Below are positions 45,840-55,935 of a stretch of 64,000 bases of DNA, piece by piece. The position numbers and the translations under genes are program-made. This stretch comes from Mycetocola manganoxydans. GTDB taxonomy: Bacteria > Actinomycetota > Actinomycetes > Actinomycetales > Microbacteriaceae. The stretch spans positions 62,001-126,000 of the forward strand of contig NZ_RCUV01000006.1 in the NCBI RefSeq assembly GCF_003667545.1. Reading direction: 5' to 3'. Numbering within the stretch: position 1 is the first letter of the stretch; the number at the start of each line of letters is the position of its first letter. The notes under the pieces were generated by a model. It did not search any database and was not told where the DNA came from. It saw only the letters and a list, made by a program, of their open reading frames with translations.

Positions 45840-47520
45840 GCTCGAGAGGACGATCGCCGGGACCGGCATCGGCCAGGGCGTCGCCGTCGGTGTCGTCGCC
45901 CGCATGTCCGACCCGCTCCCCGAACCGGCCGACACGCCGAGTACGCGGTCGCAGGCCGAGGAGTCCGAGCGGGCACGGGTATCGCTCGGCGTCGTCGCGA
46001 GGGAGCTCGAAGCCCGAGGCCAGTCCGCGGGCGGAGCCGCGAAGGATGTCCTCGAAGCCCAGGCCATGATGGCCGAAGATCCGATGCTCTCCGATGCGAT
46101 CGACGAAGCGCTCGCGGCGGGTAAGACAGCGGAACGCGCCGTGTTCGAGGCGTTCGCGTCCTTCCGGGACCAGCTCGTCGCCATGGGCGGCTACCTCGGT
46201 GAACGGGCCGCTGACCTCGATGACGTGTCACAGCGTGTCATCGCGGACCTCGGGGGAGTGGCCGCGCCTGGCGTTCCCAACCCGGAGCATCCGTTCATCC
46301 TCGTCGCTCGCGACCTCGCACCTGCGGACACCGCCATGCTCGACCTCGACAAGGTCCTCGGCCTCATCACGAGTGACGGCGGCCCCACCTCGCACACCGC
46401 GATCCTCGCCCGCGAGAAGTCCATCGTCGCCGTCGTCGGCGCAGCGGATGCCACGGGGCTGGCGGAAGGCACCCGCGTCGTTCTCGACGCCGCCGCTGGC
46501 ATCGTGATCGCCGACCCGAGCGACGAGCAGGTCGCAGACGCCGAGCGCCGCATCGCCGAACGGAAGGCCGCCGCTGTCGCGCCGGTCACCCCGGGCGCGC
46601 TCGCCGACGGCACAGCCATCCCGCTGCTCGCGAACCTTGGCTCGTCCGCAGGCGCGCAGGCAGCGGCCGATGCCGGAGCCGAGGGCGTCGGCCTGTTCCG
46701 CACCGAGTTCCTCTTCCTCGACGCCGGAGGATCCGCCCCCACCGTCGAGCAGCAGAAGGAGCACTACATCCGCTTGCTCGAGGCATTCGGCGGCAAGAAG
46801 GTCGTCGTTCGCGTGCTCGATGCAGGGGCGGACAAGCCTCTCCAGTTCCTCAACGACGCCCACGAGGAGAACCCGGCCCTCGGGCTGCGCGGTCTCCGCG
46901 CCCTCCGCGCCAGCGAAGACATCCTCCGGGAGCAGCTCACGGCGCTCGCCGAGGCGGATGCCGCCACAGACGCCGAACTCTGGGTCATGGCCCCGATGGT
47001 GTCGACCGTCGAGGAGACGAGGTACTTCGTCGCCCTCGCACGCGAGTTCGGGATCAAGACCGCCGGTGTCATGGTCGAGGTCCCGTCGCTCGCCCTGCTC
47101 GCCGACAAGGTCGCTGCAGAAAGTGACTTCGCCTCGATCGGAACGAACGACCTCACCCAGTACACGCTCGCGGCGGACCGCATGCTCGGTTCCGTCGCGG
47201 CGTTCCAGGACCCGTGGCACCCCGCCGTCCTCCGGCTCGTCGGCGAGGTCGGCGCAGCCGGTGCCGCAGCAGGCAAACCCGTCGGGATCTGTGGCGAAGC
47301 GGCGGCGGACCCGCTGCTCGCCGTCGTGCTCGTCGGGCTGGGCGCCACGAGCCTCTCAATGTCCACCCCGGCGCTCGTCGACGTCCGGGCTTCCCTGCTC
47401 ACATTCACCCTCGACGAGGCACGACACCTCGCCGGAATCGCACTGGCCGCCGACGGGGCGGCCGAATCCCGCGCAGCGGTTGCCGCCGCTGCACTCACCC
47501 TGAAAGAGGCACGATCATGA
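45829..47520 (+). CDS. ptsI: PTS Enzyme I (phosphoenolpyruvate-protein phosphotransferase)
   Basis: 563 aa. His189 in DGGPTSHTAILAREKS is the phospho-His that takes phosphate from PEP and passes it to HPr. The PEP-binding domain has GVGLFRTEFLFLD, RVLDAGADKPL, and FASIGTNDLTQYTLAADR, and Cys in GKPVGICGEAAADP. Complete. Overlaps HPr by 11 bp and the mannitol permease by 4 bp (ATGA). Confidence 0.96.
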   Translation: MTSELERTIAGTGIGQGVAVGVVARMSDPLPEPADTPSTRSQAEESERARVSLGVVARELEARGQSAGGAAKDVLEAQAMMAEDPMLSDAIDEALAAGKTAERAVFEAFASFRDQLVAMGGYLGERAADLDDVSQRVIADLGGVAAPGVPNPEHPFILVARDLAPADTAMLDLDKVLGLITSDGGPTSHTAILAREKSIVAVVGAADATGLAEGTRVVLDAAAGIVIADPSDEQVADAERRIAERKAAAVAPVTPGALADGTAIPLLANLGSSAGAQAAADAGAEGVGLFRTEFLFLDAGGSAPTVEQQKEHYIRLLEAFGGKKVVVRVLDAGADKPLQFLNDAHEENPALGLRGLRALRASEDILREQLTALAEADAATDAELWVMAPMVSTVEETRYFVALAREFGIKTAGVMVEVPSLALLADKVAAESDFASIGTNDLTQYTLAADRMLGSVAAFQDPWHPAVLRLVGEVGAAGAAAGKPVGICGEAAADPLLAVVLVGLGATSLSMSTPALVDVRASLLTFTLDEARHLAGIALAADGAAESRAAVAAAALTLKEARS

Positions 47521-49097
47521 CGACGACGTCTACCCCCACGAAGCCGGGAGGTGCCCGGGTCCGCGTCCAGCGGTTCGGCACGTTCCTCTCCGGCATGGTG
47601 ATGCCCAACATCGCAGCGTTCATCGCGTGGGGCCTCATCACCGCATTCTTCATCGCGACCGGCTGGATGCCGAACGGCATCCTCGGCGGGTTCGGCAACG
47701 CGGATGTCATCGGCTGGCAGGGCGCGGCGACAACGCTCGCGCAGGCTGAAGACGGCACGACCTTCCCGCAGTACGTCGGACTGGTCGGCCCGATGATCAC
47801 CTACCTGCTCCCTCTCCTCATCGCCAACACCGGCGGACGGATGATCTACGGTGAGCGTGGTGGCGTTGTCGGGACGATCGCGACGATGGGTGTGATCGTC
47901 GGATCCTCGATCCCGATGTTCATCGGCGCGATGATCATGGGCCCGCTCGCGGCGTGGCTGATGAAGAAGGTCGACAGCATCTGGGACGGCAAGATCAAGG
48001 CCGGCTTCGAGATGCTCGTCAACAACTTCTCCGCGGGAATCCTCGGCGCCATTCTGGCGGTCGTCGCCTTCTTCGGAATCGCCCCGATCATCACAACACT
48101 GAGCTCCTGGCTCGAGGCGGCGGTCAACTGGCTCGTGAGCCTGTCGCTCCTCCCGCTCGTGAGCATCTTCGTCGAACCGGGCAAGATCCTCTTCCTCAAC
48201 AACGCGATCAACCACGGCGTCTTCACCCCACTCGGTGTGCAGCAGGTGGAAGAAAGCGGAAAGAGCATCCTGTTCCTGATCGAGGCCAACCCCGGCCCCG
48301 GACTCGGAATCCTCCTCGCCTACTCGTTCTTCGGACTCGGCATCGCCCGCGCGAGCGCGCCCGGCGCGATCATCATCCACTTCTTCGGTGGAATCCACGA
48401 GATCTACTTCCCGTACGTACTGATGAAGCCGGCTCTCCTCCTCGCCGTCATCGCGGGTGGAATGTCCGGTGTCGCCACCAACGTGCTGTTCTCGAGCGGA
48501 CTCCGCGCGCCGGCGTCCCCCGGAAGCATCATCGCCGTGCTGATCCAGACGGCGAACGACAGCTACCTCGGCGTGATCCTCTCGGTTCTCGTCGCAACCG
48601 CCGTGTCGTTCCTCGTCGCCGCGATCATCCTGCGGGCATCGCGCAAGCGTGACCTGGCCGCAGGCAACGCCGGAGACATGAGCGCCGCTGTCGCAGCCAC
48701 CGAGGCGAACAAGGGCAAGTCAAGCTCCGTGCTCGGCGGCCTCGTCAACGAGGGGACCACCGACACAGGCTCTGCGGGAGGCACCGCAACGACGACGCTC
48801 GTCAAGAACATCGTCTTTGCGTGCGACGCGGGAATGGGCTCGAGTGCGATGGGAGCATCCGTCCTGCGCAACAAGATCAAGAAGGCGGGTGTCGACGGCA
48901 TCACCGTGACAAATCAGGCCATCGCGAACCTCACCGGGGACGCGGACCTCGTGATCACCCACCAGGACCTGACCGACCGGGCCAGGGAGAAATCGCCGAA
49001 CTCGCAGCACGTCTCCGTCGACAACTTCATGAACAGCCCGAAGTACGATGACGTGGTCGAGATCGTCAAGCGCAACAACCAGGGGGGAACAGCATGA
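47517..49097 (+). CDS. mtlA: Mannitol-specific PTS permease IICB
   Basis: 526 aa. IIC domain about 1-350 with eight or so helices (QRFGTFLSGMVMPNIAAFIAWG, GAMIMGPLAAWLMKKVD, FGGIHEIYFPYVLMKP), linker rich in Ala/Gly, and a IIB domain from about 425 with Cys436 in FACDAGMGSSAMGASVLR as phospho-acceptor. The IIA domain fused in E. coli is a separate gene here. Transports and phosphorylates mannitol to mannitol-1-phosphate. Confidence 0.95.
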   Translation: MTTTSTPTKPGGARVRVQRFGTFLSGMVMPNIAAFIAWGLITAFFIATGWMPNGILGGFGNADVIGWQGAATTLAQAEDGTTFPQYVGLVGPMITYLLPLLIANTGGRMIYGERGGVVGTIATMGVIVGSSIPMFIGAMIMGPLAAWLMKKVDSIWDGKIKAGFEMLVNNFSAGILGAILAVVAFFGIAPIITTLSSWLEAAVNWLVSLSLLPLVSIFVEPGKILFLNNAINHGVFTPLGVQQVEESGKSILFLIEANPGPGLGILLAYSFFGLGIARASAPGAIIIHFFGGIHEIYFPYVLMKPALLLAVIAGGMSGVATNVLFSSGLRAPASPGSIIAVLIQTANDSYLGVILSVLVATAVSFLVAAIILRASRKRDLAAGNAGDMSAAVAATEANKGKSSSVLGGLVNEGTTDTGSAGGTATTTLVKNIVFACDAGMGSSAMGASVLRNKIKKAGVDGITVTNQAIANLTGDADLVITHQDLTDRAREKSPNSQHVSVDNFMNSPKYDDVVEIVKRNNQGGTA

Positions 49098-49534
49098 CCG
49101 GAACTATCCTGACCGCCGAGAACATCAAGGCATCGGGCTCGGCAACGACGAGGGACGACGCCATCCGCGAGGCCGGAGAGCTCCTGGTCTCGGCGGGAGC
49201 CGTGACACCGGGCTACGTCGACGCGATGCTCGAGCGCGAGGCATCCGTCTCCACCTACATGGGGAACTTCCTCGCCATCCCTCACGGCACCAACGAGGCG
49301 AAGGACTCCATCACCCGGTCGGCGCTCTCGATCGTGAGGTACGCCGAACCGATCGACTGGAGCGGTGACGAGGTCCGGTTCGCCGTCGGTATCGCCGGGC
49401 TCAACAACGAGCACCTCGAAATCCTCTCCAAGATCGCCATCGTCTTCTCCGATGAGGACGAGGTCGAGAAGCTCCTCAACGCGGCGGATGCGAACGAACT
49501 GTTCGCGCTGCTCGAGGAGGTCAACGCAGAATGA
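49094..49534 (+). CDS. mtlF: Mannitol-specific PTS IIA
   Basis: 146 aa. His64 in [15 protein letters not shown] is the phospho-His that receives phosphate from HPr and passes it to Cys436 of MtlA. Length and motif match MtlF-type stand-alone IIA. Overlaps mtlA and mtlD by 4 bp each. Confidence 0.95.
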   Translation: MTGTILTAENIKASGSATTRDDAIREAGELLVSAGAVTPGYVDAMLEREASVSTYMGNFLAIPHGTNEAKDSITRSALSIVRYAEPIDWSGDEVRFAVGIAGLNNEHLEILSKIAIVFSDEDEVEKLLNAADANELFALLEEVNAE

Positions 49535-50676
49535 AGGCCGTTCACTTCGGCGCGGGCAACATCGGTCGCGGATTCGTCGGCCTGCTGCTTCACGACGCCG
49601 GTTACGAGGTTGTCTTCGCCGATGTGAACGCGGAGCTCATCGACCAGCTCGACGCGGCACCGAGCTATGACGTGCACGAGGTCGGTGAGGGTGGGCAGAT
49701 CCGCACCGTCACCGGCTTCCGTGCCATCAACAGTGCCAGCGCCGAGAACGAGCTGATCTCCGAGATCCAGACCGCAGACGTCGTCACGACCGCCGTCGGT
49801 CCGAACATCCTGAGATTCGTCGCCCCTGTGATCGCTCGGGCACTCGCCCTGCGGGACTCCGGACTCGCGCCACTCGCCGTGATGGCGTGTGAAAACGCCA
49901 TCAACGCCACCGACGTGCTGAAGACAGAGGTGCAGGCGAGCGTGGCGCCAGACGAGTGGGAGGCGCTGAGTCCCCGCGCGATTTTCGCCAACACGGCCGT
50001 CGACCGCATCGTCCCCGGCCAGGCAGCCTCGGCGGGCATCGACGTCACGGTCGAGACCTTCTACGAGTGGGTCATCGAGTCAGGCCCGTTCGGGGAGAAC
50101 ACGCCGGACATCCCCGGCGCGACATTCGTCGACGCGCTCGGTCCGTACATCGAGCGAAAGCTGTTCACGGTCAACACCGGCCACGCCACCGCTGCGTACT
50201 ACGGGTTCGCTGCCGGAATCGAGAAGATCTCCGATGCCCTCGCCGATACGGCGGTCTCGGATGCGGTGCGCAGCGTTCTCGAAGAGACGAGCGCACTCCT
50301 CGTCGCAAAGCACGGCATCGACGCTGAGGCCCAGGCTGCCTACCGCGAGAAGATCCTCGGGCGGTTCGCCAACCCGCACCTGCCAGACACCGTCCAGAGG
50401 GTCGGGCGCCAGCCGCTCCGCAAGCTGTCACGACACGAACGGTTCATCGGCCCGGCGGCCGAACTCGCCGAACGGGGGATGGGACACAGTGCCCTCCTCG
50501 ACGCCATTGCGCAGGCGCTGCGGTTCGACGTTGCCGACGATGAGCAGAGTGCCGAAATGCGGCGCATGCTCGCAGAACTCGATGCTCCCGCCTTCGTGGA
50601 GCAGGTCACCGGACTGGCGCCGGAGCATCCATTGTTCGGGGAAATCGTCGGCATTGTGTCCACCGCCCTGGCGTGA
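49531..50676 (+). CDS. mtlD: Mannitol-1-phosphate 5-dehydrogenase
   Basis: 381 aa. NAD-binding [16 protein letters not shown] at the N-terminus, [12 protein letters not shown], then the catalytic region of polyol-specific long-chain dehydrogenases ([19 protein letters not shown] with its Lys and Asn, His). Oxidises mannitol-1-phosphate to fructose-6-phosphate. Last gene of the mannitol operon. Confidence 0.96.
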   Translation: MKAVHFGAGNIGRGFVGLLLHDAGYEVVFADVNAELIDQLDAAPSYDVHEVGEGGQIRTVTGFRAINSASAENELISEIQTADVVTTAVGPNILRFVAPVIARALALRDSGLAPLAVMACENAINATDVLKTEVQASVAPDEWEALSPRAIFANTAVDRIVPGQAASAGIDVTVETFYEWVIESGPFGENTPDIPGATFVDALGPYIERKLFTVNTGHATAAYYGFAAGIEKISDALADTAVSDAVRSVLEETSALLVAKHGIDAEAQAAYREKILGRFANPHLPDTVQRVGRQPLRKLSRHERFIGPAAELAERGMGHSALLDAIAQALRFDVADDEQSAEMRRMLAELDAPAFVEQVTGLAPEHPLFGEIVGIVSTALA

Positions 50677-50683
50677 GAATCGA

Positions 50684-50713
50684 TTGGCGAATCGGCGCCA
50701 ATTAACATAGGAT
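50684..50713 (+). promoter_or_regulatory. Candidate promoter of infA-rpmJ-rpsM-rpsK
   Basis: TTGGCG (50684-50689), 18-nt spacer, TAGGAT (50708-50713). An inverted repeat ATTGGCG/CGCCAAT (50683-50689, 50696-50702) covers the -35 and might be the mtlD hairpin or an operator. Restores expression of the ribosomal genes downstream of the mannitol locus. Confidence 0.55.
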
Positions 50714-50822
50714 TGTCCGTTGGTGCTTTGTGCACGCTTTCTGTGTGTTCTCCAAACGGAGCAAGCAGCACCACAATCCATCCGCACGACCAGTGCGACC
50801 TACTTTGAGCGACAGTGAGTGT

Positions 50823-51044
50823 ATGGCCAAAAAAGACGGTGTCATTGAGATCGAAGGCGCAGTAGTCGAAGCTCTGCCCAACGCGATGTTTCGTGTTGAG
50901 CTGACCAACGGCCACCGCGTTCTTGCCACGATTAGCGGCAAGATGCGTCAGCACTACATCCGTATCCTCCCCGAGGACCGCGTGATCGTTGAGCTCAGCC
51001 CATACGATCTGACCCGCGGCCGGATCGTTTACCGCTACAAGTAG
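50823..51044 (+). CDS. infA: Translation initiation factor IF-1
   Basis: 73 aa, standard. [20 protein letters not shown], then [18 protein letters not shown] and the end [17 protein letters not shown]-fold protein binding the 30S A site. ATG 50823 has only a weak ribosome site; the leader is about 100 nt. Confidence 0.97.
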   Translation: MAKKDGVIEIEGAVVEALPNAMFRVELTNGHRVLATISGKMRQHYIRILPEDRVIVELSPYDLTRGRIVYRYK

Positions 51045-51117
51045 GACGCGCTGTAAGTAACGGCCTGAGGTCCATACCGGGCGTCACGGCACGACGACAG
51101 CGAAAAGAGAGAAACAC

Positions 51118-51231
51118 ATGAAGGTCAACCCCAGCGTCAAGAAGATCTGTGACAAGTGCAAGGTCATTCGTCGCAACGGACGCGTCATGGTCATCTGCGA
51201 CAACCCGCGCCACAAGCAGCGCCAGGGCTAA
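51118..51231 (+). CDS. rpmJ: 50S ribosomal protein L36 (zinc-binding type)
   Basis: 37 aa, [17 protein letters not shown] to NPRHKQRQG. Cys11, Cys14, Cys27 and His32 form the zinc ribbon, so this is the zinc-dependent paralogue. It lies between infA and rpsM as in many bacteria, with AGAGAG upstream. Confidence 0.96.
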   Translation: MKVNPSVKKICDKCKVIRRNGRVMVICDNPRHKQRQG

Positions 51232-51370
51232 TCCTCCTCTCGGGGAGAACCGCACGACCAGCAACACAACATATTCGGCAGTTCCAGATCTCATTCGAGT
51301 GACACCTCGGGTCGGAGGCCCGGGCACAGGAACTGCTCCACACCTCCACTAACTCCTAGGAGAAGCCACC

Positions 51371-51745
51371 ATGGCACGTCTCGCCGGCGTAGATATTCCC
51401 CGCGATAAGCGCGTGGAAATCGCACTGACGTACATTTACGGTGTTGGACGCACACGGTCTGTACAGACCCTCGCGGACACCGGAATCGACGGAAACATCC
51501 GCGTGAAGGACCTCAGCGACGACCAGCTGATCCAGCTCCGCGACTACATCGAAGGCAACTACAAGGTGGAGGGTGACCTCCGCCGCGAGGTTCAGGCCGA
51601 CATCCGCCGCAAGGTCGAAATTGGAAGCTACGAGGGCATCCGCCACCGTCGCGGCCTGCCCGTCCGTGGTCAGCGCACCAAGACCAACGCTCGTACCCGC
51701 AAGGGCCCGAAGCGCACCGTAGCCGGCAAGAAGAAGGCTCGCTAG
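51371..51745 (+). CDS. rpsM: 30S ribosomal protein S13
   Basis: 124 aa. [21 protein letters not shown] and [22 protein letters not shown] are family motifs; the C-terminal tail reaches P-site tRNA. AGGAG ribosome site. First gene of the alpha cluster. Confidence 0.98.
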   Translation: MARLAGVDIPRDKRVEIALTYIYGVGRTRSVQTLADTGIDGNIRVKDLSDDQLIQLRDYIEGNYKVEGDLRREVQADIRRKVEIGSYEGIRHRRGLPVRGQRTKTNARTRKGPKRTVAGKKKAR

Positions 51746-51788
51746 GCCATCGGCCTCGAGTCTCGCCAGAAGAATTTAGGAGTAATCA

Positions 51789-52187
51789 ATGGCTGCACCC
51801 AAGTCGGCTGCTCGCAAGCCGCGTAAGAAAGAAAAGAAGAACATCGCAGTGGGCCAGGCCCACATCAAGTCGACCTTCAACAACACCATCGTCTCGATCA
51901 CGGACCCAACGGGCGCCGTCATCAGCTGGGCTTCCTCCGGTGGAGTCGGCTTCAAGGGTTCGCGTAAGTCGACCCCGTTCGCCGCTCAGCTCGCCGCAGA
52001 ATCGGCAGCGCGTCAGGCGCAGGAACACGGCATGAAGAAGGTTGACGTCTTCGTCAAGGGACCCGGCTCCGGCCGCGAGACCGCGATCCGTTCACTTCAG
52101 GCCGCTGGCCTCGAGGTCGGCTCGATCAACGACGTCACCCCGCAGGCGCACAACGGTTGCCGCCCGCCCAAGCGTCGCCGCGTCTAA
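51789..52187 (+). CDS. rpsK: 30S ribosomal protein S11
   Basis: 132 aa. [19 protein letters not shown] and [20 protein letters not shown] and the end CRPPKRRRV are signatures. TTAGGAG ribosome site. In many Actinobacteria rpsD follows; here it is absent. Confidence 0.98.
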   Translation: MAAPKSAARKPRKKEKKNIAVGQAHIKSTFNNTIVSITDPTGAVISWASSGGVGFKGSRKSTPFAAQLAAESAARQAQEHGMKKVDVFVKGPGSGRETAIRSLQAAGLEVGSINDVTPQAHNGCRPPKRRRV

Positions 52188-52199
52188 ATCTCTACTCAT

Positions 52200-52240
52200 G
52201 GTCGATTGAGCAGTGCCTGGCAGGCACTGCTCAATCGACC
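52200..52240. repeat. 41-nt perfect palindrome between rpsK and rpoA
   Basis: Two 20-nt arms (52200-52219 and 52221-52240) are exact reverse complements around a single G. The RNA would form a hairpin of about 18 bp with a short loop. It starts 12 nt after the rpsK stop; no T-run follows. Possible terminator, RNA-processing site or operator. Confidence 0.85.
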
Positions 52241-52272
52241 GTTGACGACACAACTTCATACCTCGCCATTGC

Positions 52273-52294
52273 AAGTGTCATATAGCGGACACTT
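52273..52294 (+). promoter_or_regulatory. Hairpin in the rpoA leader
   Basis: AAGTGTC (52273-52279) and GACACTT (52288-52294) with an eight-base loop, ending 18 nt before the GTG of rpoA. A TTGACG at 52242-52247 could be a -35, but no good -10 is placed for it. Confidence 0.4.
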
Positions 52295-52312
52295 AGCCGA
52301 AAGGAACACATA

Positions 52313-53305
52313 GTGCTTATTGCACAGCGCCCAACGCTCACCGAAGAGAACATCTCAGAGTTCCGCAGCCGGTTCGTGATTGAGCCACTGGAGCCCGGCT
52401 TCGGTTACACCCTCGGTAACTCACTTCGCCGCACCCTGCTTTCTTCCATCCCGGGCGCTGCTGTCACCAGCATCCGCATCGATGGCGTACTGCACGAGTT
52501 CAGCACCATCCCCGGTGTGAAGGAAGACGCAACCGAGATCATCCTGAACATCAAGGGGCTCGTTGTCTCGAGCGAGCACGACGAGCCGATCACCGCTTAC
52601 CTCCGTAAGACCGGTGCCGGTCAGGTCACCGCCGCTGACATCTCGGCTCCTGCCGGTGTCGAGGTGCACAACCCGGACCTCGTGATCGCCACCCTGAACG
52701 ACAAGGCGAAGTTCGAACTGGAACTGACCATCGAGCGTGGCCGTGGCTACGTTTCCGCCACGCAGAACCGCAACGAGTTCTCCGAGGCCGGCCAGATCCC
52801 GATCGACTCGATCTACTCACCCGTTCTCAAGGTCACCTACCGCGTCGAGGCAACTCGTGCCGGTGAGCGCACCGACTTCGACCGCCTGGTCGTCGATGTC
52901 GAGACGAAGGCGGCCATCACGCCTCGCGACGCCATCGCATCCGCCGGTAAGACGCTCGTCGAGCTGTTCGGCCTCGCCCGTGAGCTCAACAACGCCGCTG
53001 AAGGCATCGAGATCGGCCCAGCGCCGGTCGACGCCGTGCTCTCCAGTGAACTGTCGATCCCGATCGAAGACCTGGACCTGTCGGTCCGTTCATACAACTG
53101 CCTCAAGCGTGAGGGCATCAACACGGTGTCCGAGCTCGTCGCCCTGAGCGAGACGCAGCTGATGAACATCCGCAACTTCGGACAGAAGTCGGTCGATGAG
53201 GTTCGCGACAAGCTCGTGGAAATGGGCCTCTCGCTCAAGGATTCGGTCCCCGGATTCGACGGCGCCCACTTCTACTCGGGTTACGAAGACGAGACAAGCA
53301 ACTAA
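52313..53305 (+). CDS. rpoA: RNA polymerase alpha subunit
   Basis: 330 aa, start GTG 52313 behind AAAGGA. N-terminal domain motifs [28 protein letters not shown] and the C-terminal DNA-contacting domain ELDLSVR-type region ([16 protein letters not shown] and [19 protein letters not shown]) are complete. Assembles the enzyme core and contacts UP elements and activators. Confidence 0.98.
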   Translation: MLIAQRPTLTEENISEFRSRFVIEPLEPGFGYTLGNSLRRTLLSSIPGAAVTSIRIDGVLHEFSTIPGVKEDATEIILNIKGLVVSSEHDEPITAYLRKTGAGQVTAADISAPAGVEVHNPDLVIATLNDKAKFELELTIERGRGYVSATQNRNEFSEAGQIPIDSIYSPVLKVTYRVEATRAGERTDFDRLVVDVETKAAITPRDAIASAGKTLVELFGLARELNNAAEGIEIGPAPVDAVLSSELSIPIEDLDLSVRSYNCLKREGINTVSELVALSETQLMNIRNFGQKSVDEVRDKLVEMGLSLKDSVPGFDGAHFYSGYEDETSN

Positions 53306-53353
53306 GGCTCGTCCTCGACGCCTTTTCATTATTGACACTGGAGATTAACGACA

Positions 53354-53875
53354 ATGCCTACTCCCACTAAAGGCCCCCGCCTCGGAGGCGGCCCAGCACA
53401 CGAGCGTCTCATGCTCGCCAACCTGGCCGCAGCCCTGTTCACCCACAAGAGCATCAAGACGACCGAGACGAAGGCCAAGCGCCTCCGTCCGATCGCCGAG
53501 CGCCTCATCACCTTCGCGAAGCGTGGAGACCTCCACGCCCGTCGTCGCGTCATGCGTGTGATCGGAGACACCTCGGTCGTGCACGAGCTCTTCACCGAGA
53601 TCGCCCCCCTTGTCGCCGAGCGTGAGGGTGGATACACCCGCATCACGAAGCTCGGTTTCCGTAAGGGTGACAACGCGTCGATGGTTCAGATCGAACTGGT
53701 TCTCGAGCCCGTCACCCCCAAGGTGAAGAAGTCGAAGACCACCACGGAGAAGGCCGCACCGGTCGTCGCCGAGGAGACCGCTGCTGACGAAGCAGCCGTC
53801 GAAGAAGCCCCTGAGGCTGAGGTCGTTGACGCAGACACCGAAGCCGCTGACGCCGAGAAGGCCGAAGACAAGTAG
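53354..53875 (+). CDS. rplQ: 50S ribosomal protein L17 with acidic C-terminal extension
   Basis: 173 aa; residues 1-120 are L17 ([36 protein letters not shown]) and the rest is a 50-residue Ala/Glu/Val-rich acidic tail ([20 protein letters not shown]). The tail is unlike the basic one on L15. Ends the alpha cluster. Confidence 0.97.
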   Translation: MPTPTKGPRLGGGPAHERLMLANLAAALFTHKSIKTTETKAKRLRPIAERLITFAKRGDLHARRRVMRVIGDTSVVHELFTEIAPLVAEREGGYTRITKLGFRKGDNASMVQIELVLEPVTPKVKKSKTTTEKAAPVVAEETAADEAAVEEAPEAEVVDADTEAADAEKAEDK

Positions 53876-53891
53876 GCATTTCGCGATCAGC

Positions 53892-53927
53892 GAAGCCCCC
53901 GACATCCGCGAGGATGCCGGGGGCTTC
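53892..53927 (+). terminator. Terminator after rplQ
   Basis: 16-bp stem with one mismatch (53892-53907 with 53912-53927), GCGA loop, 17 nt after the rplQ stop. No T-run, as with other hairpins here. Confidence 0.75.
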
Positions 53928-53943
53928 GTCGTTGCACTCCCCA

Positions 53944-53949
53944 TAGGCT
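53944..53949 (+). promoter_or_regulatory. -10 element directly before the GNAT gene
   Basis: TAGGCT (53944-53949), then GGAGGG and ATG 53956. With a 6-nt gap the transcript could begin at or just before the ATG; the GGAGGG could alternatively act as a ribosome site if transcription starts further upstream. Confidence 0.4.
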
Positions 53950-53955
53950 GGAGGG

Positions 53956-54996
53956 ATGACCTCGGTAACGCTTCCCCTCAGTAGCCGCGTCGACGCCCCA
54001 CAGGAACTCCCGATTCCGAGCCACGCGGATGTCGCCAGGTGGCGTCCCGCATCCCCGGAGGACATCGACGCGATTCTCGCAACACAGGCCCTCTCGGATC
54101 GGCTCGATCACCCCGAGTGGACGACGACGAGGGAGGACCTCGAGGAGGACTTCCGGGCCGCCCACATCGACATGTCCCGCGATTCGCTCGTCGGCTTCGA
54201 CGCCGACGGCGCTGTTGCCGCGTACGGATTCGTGATCCTCGGGCCGGGTCAGGACAGCCGCGTGCAGTCCTACCTGCCGGGAACGGTGCGACCCGACCTC
54301 CGCGGGCGAGGTGTCGGCCGGTGCCTGCTCGACTGGCAGCGCGGCAGATCCCGCCAGCAATTCGCCTCGTCGGAGAAGACGATCCCTGGGTGGTCGATGA
54401 TCGACGTGGCGAACGGGAACGACGCGGCTCTCGCTCTCGCCCAGGACATGGGCTTCGTGATCTCGCGCTACTTCACCACCATGAACCGTGTGGCGGCGGA
54501 GCCTGTGCCCGAGATCGCCGCGCCAGACGGCATCCGAATCTTGCGTTGCACTCCCGACCTGTTCGAAGCGGCCCGACTGGCGCGCAATGATGCTTTCCGA
54601 GATCACTGGGGGAGCCAGCCACGGGTGCCGGAGGAGTGGGCGAAGTTCACGGGCAGCTCGAAGTTCCGGCCGGAGTTGTCGTGGGTGGCGCTCGAAGGCT
54701 CAGGGGCGGATGCCCGTGTCGTCGCGTTCGCCCTCACCTCGCTGAACGAACACGACTGGGAGGCGCAGGGCTTCAGCTCGGGATACATCGAGCTGATCGG
54801 CGTCGTCCGAGACTGGCGTGGACGGCGCCTCGCTCCAGCACTCATCTCCCGATTGCTGACGTCGTTCGGGGAGGCCGGGCTGGAACGCGCCGTCCTCGAC
54901 GTCGATACCGCAAGCCCGACGGGAGCCAACAGCCTCTATGAACGGCTCGGATTCCGTGCGACCACGCAGGAGATCGCCCTCGTCATCGAATACTGA
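53956..54996 (+). CDS. Tandem GNAT-family N-acetyltransferase
   Basis: 346 aa, two GNAT folds in one chain. The first has the acetyl-CoA loop VRPDLRGRGVGRCLLDW (R-x-x-G-x-G/A) at about 110-125. The second has VVRDWRGRRLAPALISRLL and the closing SLYERLGFRATTQ. Length and layout resemble mycothiol-synthase-like tandem GNATs; the substrate cannot be given. Independently transcribed between rplQ and truA. Confidence 0.8.
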   Translation: MTSVTLPLSSRVDAPQELPIPSHADVARWRPASPEDIDAILATQALSDRLDHPEWTTTREDLEEDFRAAHIDMSRDSLVGFDADGAVAAYGFVILGPGQDSRVQSYLPGTVRPDLRGRGVGRCLLDWQRGRSRQQFASSEKTIPGWSMIDVANGNDAALALAQDMGFVISRYFTTMNRVAAEPVPEIAAPDGIRILRCTPDLFEAARLARNDAFRDHWGSQPRVPEEWAKFTGSSKFRPELSWVALEGSGADARVVAFALTSLNEHDWEAQGFSSGYIELIGVVRDWRGRRLAPALISRLLTSFGEAGLERAVLDVDTASPTGANSLYERLGFRATTQEIALVIEY

Positions 54997-55005
54997 CGGC
55001 GACCG

Positions 55006-55011
55006 TAAACT
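55006..55011 (+). promoter_or_regulatory. -10 element for a probably leaderless truA transcript
   Basis: TAAACT (55006-55011) ends 6 nt before GTG 55018. It supports that GTG rather than the one at 55012. Confidence 0.45.
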
Positions 55012-55017
55012 GTGGGG

Positions 55018-55935
55018 GTGACCCAGACCCAGCGATTCCGACTCGACATCGCGTACGACGGGACCGGGTTCGCAGGGTGGGCGAAGCAACCGGGGCTCCG
55101 CACTGTCCAGGGTGTTCTCGAGGATGCGATCGCAACCATCCTCGGCCAGCAGGGCGAGAAGATCCTCGTCGCGGTGGCCGGCCGGACAGACACGGGAGTT
55201 CACGCCACCGGTCAGGTGGCTCACCTCGATCTCGACGCCGACCGCGTCGAGCGTGTCCGTCGTGGCAGGGCGACGCGAGACGGGTTGCACCCGACGGGCA
55301 GTGCCCTCCGCCGCAAGGTGAACGGTGTTCTCGGCCAGTATCCCGATGTCGTGATCACGAACGCTGCTCCTGCCGCACCGGGCTTCGATGCCCGTTTCTC
55401 CGCCGTGTGGCGCCGGTACGAGTACCGGATCGCTGACAGCCTGTCGTTCAGGAGCCCCCTCGAACGAGCGCAGACCACGTGGCATCCTGCCCCGCTCGAC
55501 GTGGCGCGCATGGACGCCGCCGCCACGAGTCTCACCGGGCTGCGGGATTTCGCGACCTATTGCCGTCCCAGGGAAGGGCGAACGACCATCCGTACCCTCC
55601 AGCGCTTCAGCTGGCGAAGGGATGCGCACGGCGTTCTCGTCGCGGACGTGCGAGCCGATGCGTTCTGTCACAGCATGGTGCGGGCGCTCGTCGGAGTCTG
55701 CGTCGCCGTGGGGGAGGGGAAGCTCGACGTCCAGGACGCCGAACGGTTGCGAGCGGAACTCGAGCGCTCCAACGAGTTCGCCGTCATGCCCGCGCGGGGC
55801 CTGACCCTCGCCGAGGTCGGTTATCCCTCCGATGCCCTCCTCGGGCAGCGCGCCGAGCTGACCAGGCAGCGCCGGTCGCTCGCAGACGGCCCGGACCCGT
55901 TCGCCGAGTTTGACCCTGATGATGAGGCCGGGTAG
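55018..55935 (+). CDS. truA: tRNA pseudouridine(38-40) synthase
   Basis: 305 aa. [20 protein letters not shown] and the catalytic Asp in [19 protein letters not shown] are intact; YRYEYRI-like [10 protein letters not shown] and the C-terminal [19 protein letters not shown] are family blocks. Modifies uridines 38-40 in the tRNA anticodon arm. Commonly sits between rplQ and rplM, as here. Start GTG 55018 preferred to GTG 55012. Confidence 0.95.
   Translation: MTQTQRFRLDIAYDGTGFAGWAKQPGLRTVQGVLEDAIATILGQQGEKILVAVAGRTDTGVHATGQVAHLDLDADRVERVRRGRATRDGLHPTGSALRRKVNGVLGQYPDVVITNAAPAAPGFDARFSAVWRRYEYRIADSLSFRSPLERAQTTWHPAPLDVARMDAAATSLTGLRDFATYCRPREGRTTIRTLQRFSWRRDAHGVLVADVRADAFCHSMVRALVGVCVAVGEGKLDVQDAERLRAELERSNEFAVMPARGLTLAEVGYPSDALLGQRAELTRQRRSLADGPDPFAEFDPDDEAG

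Noticed and set aside
46764-48398. A 544-codon open frame on the reverse strand opposite ptsI and mtlA
   Set aside because: Low-complexity peptide without recognisable motifs, opposite two complete PTS genes with intact catalytic residues.
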